Made by a program: the position numbers and the translations under genes. DNA of 60,288 bases from a bacterium. GTDB lineage: Bacteria; UBP6; UBA1177; JAKLFG01. The stretch spans positions 1 to 60,288 of the forward strand of contig JAKLFG010000009.1 of assembly GCA_022711315.1 (NCBI GenBank), given 5' to 3'. This document shows positions 57,115-60,288 of this stretch, in pieces (positions within the stretch are counted from its first letter, which is position 1; each line of letters opens with the position of its first letter). Below the pieces are notes generated by a model. The model worked only from the letters and a program-made list of their open reading frames with translations, searched no databases and was not told where the DNA came from.

Positions 57115-58656
57115 ATGAAACAGTTGACGGCGACCATGCTCGCGGGAGTGTTCTTCTTCTCCTCGATGACCGGTATGGGTCAGTGGTCGTTCACCGCTTC
57201 TCTGCACGCGAAGAGTTTCGACCTCGAGGACGAGGACGATCTCGATGACGAGAACAAGGACGAGGATTTCGAAGATACGCCCAAGGAGGAAAAGAAAAAG
57301 GAGAGTTCCTCTTCCGGTTCCGGCGATCTTGATGACATAGACGCGCTGATGAGCGACGAACCCGTGAAGAAGAAACCGGCGGAGAGTTCGTCGGACGACC
57401 TCGACGACGAGGCACCGGCCGACGGCCGTTCGCTCGCCTTCTTCTATTTCTTCGCCGACAGTACCGCCGAGAAAAAGGCCGCCGACATCGTCCGTTTCAC
57501 CGGCCAATACCTCAAGGAACGGTCGGAGTACCGGTTCTTCGAGACCGAAGCGCGGCTGTTCAATGACTTCTCGTACCGCAAACTGACCGACGATATCCCC
57601 AAGATCGAGAAACTGCTCGAGGAAGGCAAGACGCTCTACGAGGACGCCGAGGTGGAGGAGGCGCTCAGCAAATTCAACGGCGCGCTCAACCTGCTCGAGA
57701 AACGGATAGATTCCCTGCACGACTATACGCTCCTCGCCAACGCCCTGTTCGATGTCGGCTGTTCGTGGAAGATGCTCGAAGAGGACGACAAGGCGAAGGA
57801 GCATTTCCTCAAACTGCTCGCGATAAGCCCCGACCACGAGGCGGGCGATTGGATAGACGACGACACCCGCGATTTCTTCGACAGCGTGAAAAGCAAGGTC
57901 ATGGTACAGCCGCTCGGCGAACTCTCGATGACGAGCGAGCCGGCGGGCGCCACCGTCTACCTCGACGGCAAGATCGCCGGCATGACCCCGCTGAAACTCG
58001 ACGGCGTCACGGTCGGGAAACACTACTGGCGCATACACAAGAACGGGTACCGCGACATCGGCGGCATCGTGAATGTCCGCGAGGAGAGCGCCGCCAAGGT
58101 GAAAGAGACGCTCGCGGCGGCCGACGGCGCCGAAGCGATAGCGGAATGGGAACGGATGGCGCCGAGCGCTTTCGGAAGCGCCGCCATGATGAAAAAGGCG
58201 GTCGATATCGGCAAAGCGGCGAAACTGGACCGCATGTTCCTCCTGCAGACCCGCGTCGAGACCTCCGAAGAGGAAGGGACCATGGTGAAGGTGGAACTGC
58301 GCATGGTGAACCCGGCCAAGGCGGCCTTCAAGGAGGAGCGGGCGTCGTTCTCGCTCCCGTCGAGCGGCGACATGTCACGCTCCGAGGACCTGCGCACCGC
58401 GCTCGAGAACCTGTTCAGCGACGACTACGGCTATAACCCGGTCTCCTCGATAGTCTCCGGTTCGCTCGGCGAGGATGACGACGGCGGCGAGGACGACGGC
58501 GGCGTGGCCACCAAATGGTGGTTCTGGACCATCATCGGCACCGTGGTCGCCGGCGGCGTCACGACCGGGTGCCTGCTCGCCATACCCGGCTCTCCCGTCT
58601 ACCTCGGCAAAAAGAGCGACGGCGGCGCGACCATGACGATACACTTCGGCCAATAA
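57115..58656 (+). CDS. exported PEGA-domain protein with acidic N-terminus
   Basis: A 513-residue protein with a signal peptide (to about residue 30), a strongly acidic/serine-rich region (35-105), a helical TPR-like part (VEEALSKFNGALNLLEKR), a PEGA domain (LSMTSEPAGATVYLDGKIAGMTP) and a C-terminal membrane segment (WWFWTIIGTVVAGGVTTG). PEGA domains bind surface glycan or protein partners. The overall plan recalls envelope proteins of Myxococcota that have a tetratricopeptide-PEGA core. GGGAGG precedes the ATG at 57115. Confidence 0.72.
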   Translation: MKQLTATMLAGVFFFSSMTGMGQWSFTASLHAKSFDLEDEDDLDDENKDEDFEDTPKEEKKKESSSSGSGDLDDIDALMSDEPVKKKPAESSSDDLDDEAPADGRSLAFFYFFADSTAEKKAADIVRFTGQYLKERSEYRFFETEARLFNDFSYRKLTDDIPKIEKLLEEGKTLYEDAEVEEALSKFNGALNLLEKRIDSLHDYTLLANALFDVGCSWKMLEEDDKAKEHFLKLLAISPDHEAGDWIDDDTRDFFDSVKSKVMVQPLGELSMTSEPAGATVYLDGKIAGMTPLKLDGVTVGKHYWRIHKNGYRDIGGIVNVREESAAKVKETLAAADGAEAIAEWERMAPSAFGSAAMMKKAVDIGKAAKLDRMFLLQTRVETSEEEGTMVKVELRMVNPAKAAFKEERASFSLPSSGDMSRSEDLRTALENLFSDDYGYNPVSSIVSGSLGEDDDGGEDDGGVATKWWFWTIIGTVVAGGVTTGCLLAIPGSPVYLGKKSDGGATMTIHFGQ

Positions 58657-58666
58657 GGAGTCCCCG

Positions 58667-58855
58667 ATGTCATCAACACCCAAAAAGACCCATCCGCTCG
58701 CGGAGACCGATACCCGCATACTCGAACGGAAACTCCGCAAGGGCGAGATAACCCGCGAAGAGTTCGAGAAGATGCTCGCCTCGTTGCCCGACAGCGGCGA
58801 CCATGTCGAACTGGACGAACAGAAGATCGCCTCGATCATCGCCAAAAAGGACTGA
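58667..58855 (+). CDS. small charged protein of unknown function
   Basis: A 62-residue protein, charged and helical (RILERKLRKGEITREEFEKML). AAGGAG stands before the ATG. It lies 10 bases after the PEGA gene and 19 bases before the DUF1844 gene, in the same transcript. The KGEITREEFEKML core is of SHOCT type, a short oligomerisation motif, but here it stands without a partner domain. Confidence 0.6.
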   Translation: MSSTPKKTHPLAETDTRILERKLRKGEITREEFEKMLASLPDSGDHVELDEQKIASIIAKKD

Positions 58856-58874
58856 CCGATACCCGGGAGGCCCC

Positions 58875-59180
58875 ATGCCGATACCGCGCGTCGCCGAACT
58901 TGAAGAGGTCCTCACCCCTACCTTCCTCAGTCTCGTCTCCTCGATGTATTCGGCGGTGCTCTACAGTCTCGGCGAACTTAAACTGCACGGCGCCCCCGAC
59001 ACGGCGCCGAATCTCGACATGGCCCGGTTCAATATCGGGCTGCTCGAGATCCTGCGCGAGAAAAGCGTCGGGAACCTGAGCGCGGAGGAGGCGCGGTTCC
59101 TTGACGACACCATCGCCAACGCGCAGGCGTTCCTCGACAAGCACACCGACGGCGCCTCGCCCAATGCGGCGACCAGTTGA
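58875..59180 (+). CDS. DUF1844 protein
   Basis: A 101-residue helical protein with LTPTFLSLVSSMYSAVLYSLG, then the conserved NLDMARFNIGLLEILREK and LSAEEARFLDDTI. This is the DUF1844 pattern, widespread in diderm bacteria and of unknown function. GGGAGG precedes the ATG at 58875. Its end overlaps the start of the inositol-phosphatase gene by 17 bases. Confidence 0.82.
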   Translation: MPIPRVAELEEVLTPTFLSLVSSMYSAVLYSLGELKLHGAPDTAPNLDMARFNIGLLEILREKSVGNLSAEEARFLDDTIANAQAFLDKHTDGASPNAATS

Positions 59181-59955
59181 GGCGGCCGTCCGCGAGGCGG
59201 GCCGCATCCTTGCTACCTATTTCCGCAATGATACGCTTACCCACGAGTTCAAATCGCCACGCGACATGGTCAGCGAGGCCGACCGCCACGCCGAACGATA
59301 CCTCATGGCCGAACTGGCCAAGATCGACGACATCCCGTTCCTGAGCGAGGAATACCACCCGCGCACGGCGCTTTCTACGGGGCCGCTCTGGATCATCGAT
59401 CCGCTCGACGGCACCACCAATTTCCTCGCCGGCATCCCCTTCTACACCGTCGCGGTCGCCCACTGGGACGGCGCGAAGGTCGACACCGCCGTCTGCTATA
59501 TCCCGCCGCTGGACGAGCTGTACCACGCCGAGGTCGGGCGCGGGGCGTTCCTCAACGACGCGCCGATACGGGTGAGCGACACCACCGATCCGGCCCATGC
59601 GGTCGGTGCGGTCGGGTTCGCCGACATCACCAAGGGACTGCCGCACGATACGCTCGGCGTATTCACCAGCGTCATCCGCAAGACCCGCGCCCTGCGGCGG
59701 CTCGGCTCGGCGGCTGCCGACCTGTTGTATGTGGCGCGCGGCGGGTTCGACCTCTTCTGGGAATGCGGCCTTGCGCCGTGGGATGTTGCGGCGGCGAGCC
59801 TCATCGTCACCGAGGCGGGCGGCATCGTGACCGACTTCGAGGGGGGCGACGACTACATCGCCGGCGGCACCGTCATCGCCGCCAATCGAGCCCTCTATCC
59901 CTTCATCCGCGACGAGGTGCGCCGCAACTTCGGGCCGCGACAGGACCATCGATAA
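59164..59955 (+). CDS. suhB: inositol-1-monophosphatase family protein
   Basis: A 263-residue Mg2+-dependent phosphatase. The metal-binding motifs are present: FLSEEYH (Glu), WIIDPLDGTTNF, and the C-terminal WDVAAASLIVTEAGG. Family members act on inositol phosphates, fructose-1,6-bisphosphate or 3'-phosphoadenosine 5'-phosphate; E. coli SuhB also joins the rRNA antitermination complex. The substrate here cannot be fixed. It overlaps the DUF1844 gene and lies 19 bases before the FG-GAP gene. Confidence 0.9.
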   Translation: MRRPVEAAVREAGRILATYFRNDTLTHEFKSPRDMVSEADRHAERYLMAELAKIDDIPFLSEEYHPRTALSTGPLWIIDPLDGTTNFLAGIPFYTVAVAHWDGAKVDTAVCYIPPLDELYHAEVGRGAFLNDAPIRVSDTTDPAHAVGAVGFADITKGLPHDTLGVFTSVIRKTRALRRLGSAAADLLYVARGGFDLFWECGLAPWDVAAASLIVTEAGGIVTDFEGGDDYIAGGTVIAANRALYPFIRDEVRRNFGPRQDHR

Positions 59956-59974
59956 CCGATAACGGAGCATGACC

Positions 59975-60288
59975 ATGGGACGCATCGACCTTTCCCTGTT
60001 CCTTCTCTTGATCGCCCTCCTCCCTCTTTCCTGTGAAAAAGGGGCGGGGATCCCCGCGACCGGACCGATGACCGGCGTTAAGCCGCTCTACGACCAGACG
60101 GCCGACCACGCATACCTGTCGGGACAGGCAGGCGCCCAGGCCGGCTATGCGGTCGCATCGGCGGGCGATGTGAACGGCGACGGCTACGACGATCTCATCG
60201 TCGGCGCCCATTACTACGACAACGGCCAGACCGACGAAGGGGCGGTCTTTATCTTCCACGGCTCGGCCTCCGGCCTCAGCACGACCCC
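59975..60288 (+). CDS. FG-GAP repeat lipoprotein, N-terminal part (runs off window)
   Basis: The visible 104 residues have a lipoprotein signal (LSLFLLLIALLPLSC) and the first FG-GAP repeat (AGYAVASAGDVNGDGYDDLIVGAH, with Ca2+-binding DVNGDGYDD). Such proteins form integrin-like beta-propellers on the cell surface. The remainder is beyond the right edge. GGAG lies 7 bases before the ATG at 59975; an ATG two codons earlier (59969) is also possible. Confidence 0.8.
   Translation, partial: MGRIDLSLFLLLIALLPLSCEKGAGIPATGPMTGVKPLYDQTADHAYLSGQAGAQAGYAVASAGDVNGDGYDDLIVGAHYYDNGQTDEGAVFIFHGSASGLSTT

Overview
The window is a GC-rich, densely coded stretch of chromosome from a Gram-negative bacterium. 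Nine predicted lipoproteins, an outer-membrane beta-barrel protein, a Pal-like protein, a PpiD-like periplasmic chaperone and a PEGA protein point to a diderm envelope. The lipoproteins carry Asp/Thr-rich tethers, MopE-type metal-binding repeats, choice-of-anchor-L, SBBP and FG-GAP domains, a style familiar from Myxococcota and other former deltaproteobacteria. Pyruvate:ferredoxin oxidoreductase, the start of an aldehyde:ferredoxin oxidoreductase and several [4Fe-4S] ferredoxins indicate anaerobic, ferredoxin-based metabolism. The taxonomic placement is an inference from gene content. I saw no rRNA, tRNA, CRISPR array or insertion sequence.

Layout. 1-654 (-): AOR and its polyferredoxin. 888-4509: HEAT protein, family-4 uracil-DNA glycosylase, and a convergent MATE exporter. 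4682-9307 (+): coiled-coil protein, then rpsO-pnp-dut. 9424-15605 (+): PpiD-like chaperone, an AMMECR1-like protein, a YkgJ protein, two lipoproteins, an ACT-domain sensor and a beta-barrel protein. 15617-22021: LD-carboxypeptidase (-), PFOR and a polytopic membrane protein (+), with an intrinsic terminator inside the start of the latter. 22024-24702: M23 peptidase (-) and a dicarboxylate symporter (+). 24711-28341: a FeoB-like permease lacking its GTPase domain, divergent from a DtxR/MntR-type regulator with palindromic operators between them, then a radical SAM protein and a DUF3299-like protein. 28360-36709 (-): PrkA-like ATPase, MopE lipoprotein, tandem hydrolase with a lost nucleophile, GT87-like mannosyltransferase, speE. 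36870-43561: glgA, DnaQ-like exonuclease, lipoamide dehydrogenase, metallophosphoesterase, CcdA-thioredoxin fusion, a small membrane protein, Hsp20. 43662-51727: lipoproteins, an AAA_14/DUF4143 ATPase, a small ferredoxin and an AT-richer island holding a two-gene restriction-modification system. 51948-60288: pyrE, PilZ, TetR, pal, ruvX, a receiver-like protein, an RluD-type synthase, a PEGA protein, small conserved proteins, suhB and a truncated FG-GAP lipoprotein.

Two features stand out. First, the palindrome ACGT is almost absent: reading every CGT on the + strand I found one ACGT, at 48655-48658, inside the restriction-enzyme gene. Codon choice appears bent to avoid it (Asp, Asn, Tyr and His before Val take the T-ending codon). 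Second, the island at 48016-49875 pairs a DpnA-like adenine methyltransferase with a PLD-family nuclease carrying a DpnI-C-type winged helix, and seven GATC sites lie within 90 bp over the methyltransferase promoter.

No gene-free stretch exceeds 300 bases. The longest gaps are 655-887, 51728-51947, 45749-45950, 49779-49963, 42939-43117 and 25962-26125. All hold candidate promoters, operators or terminators, listed below.
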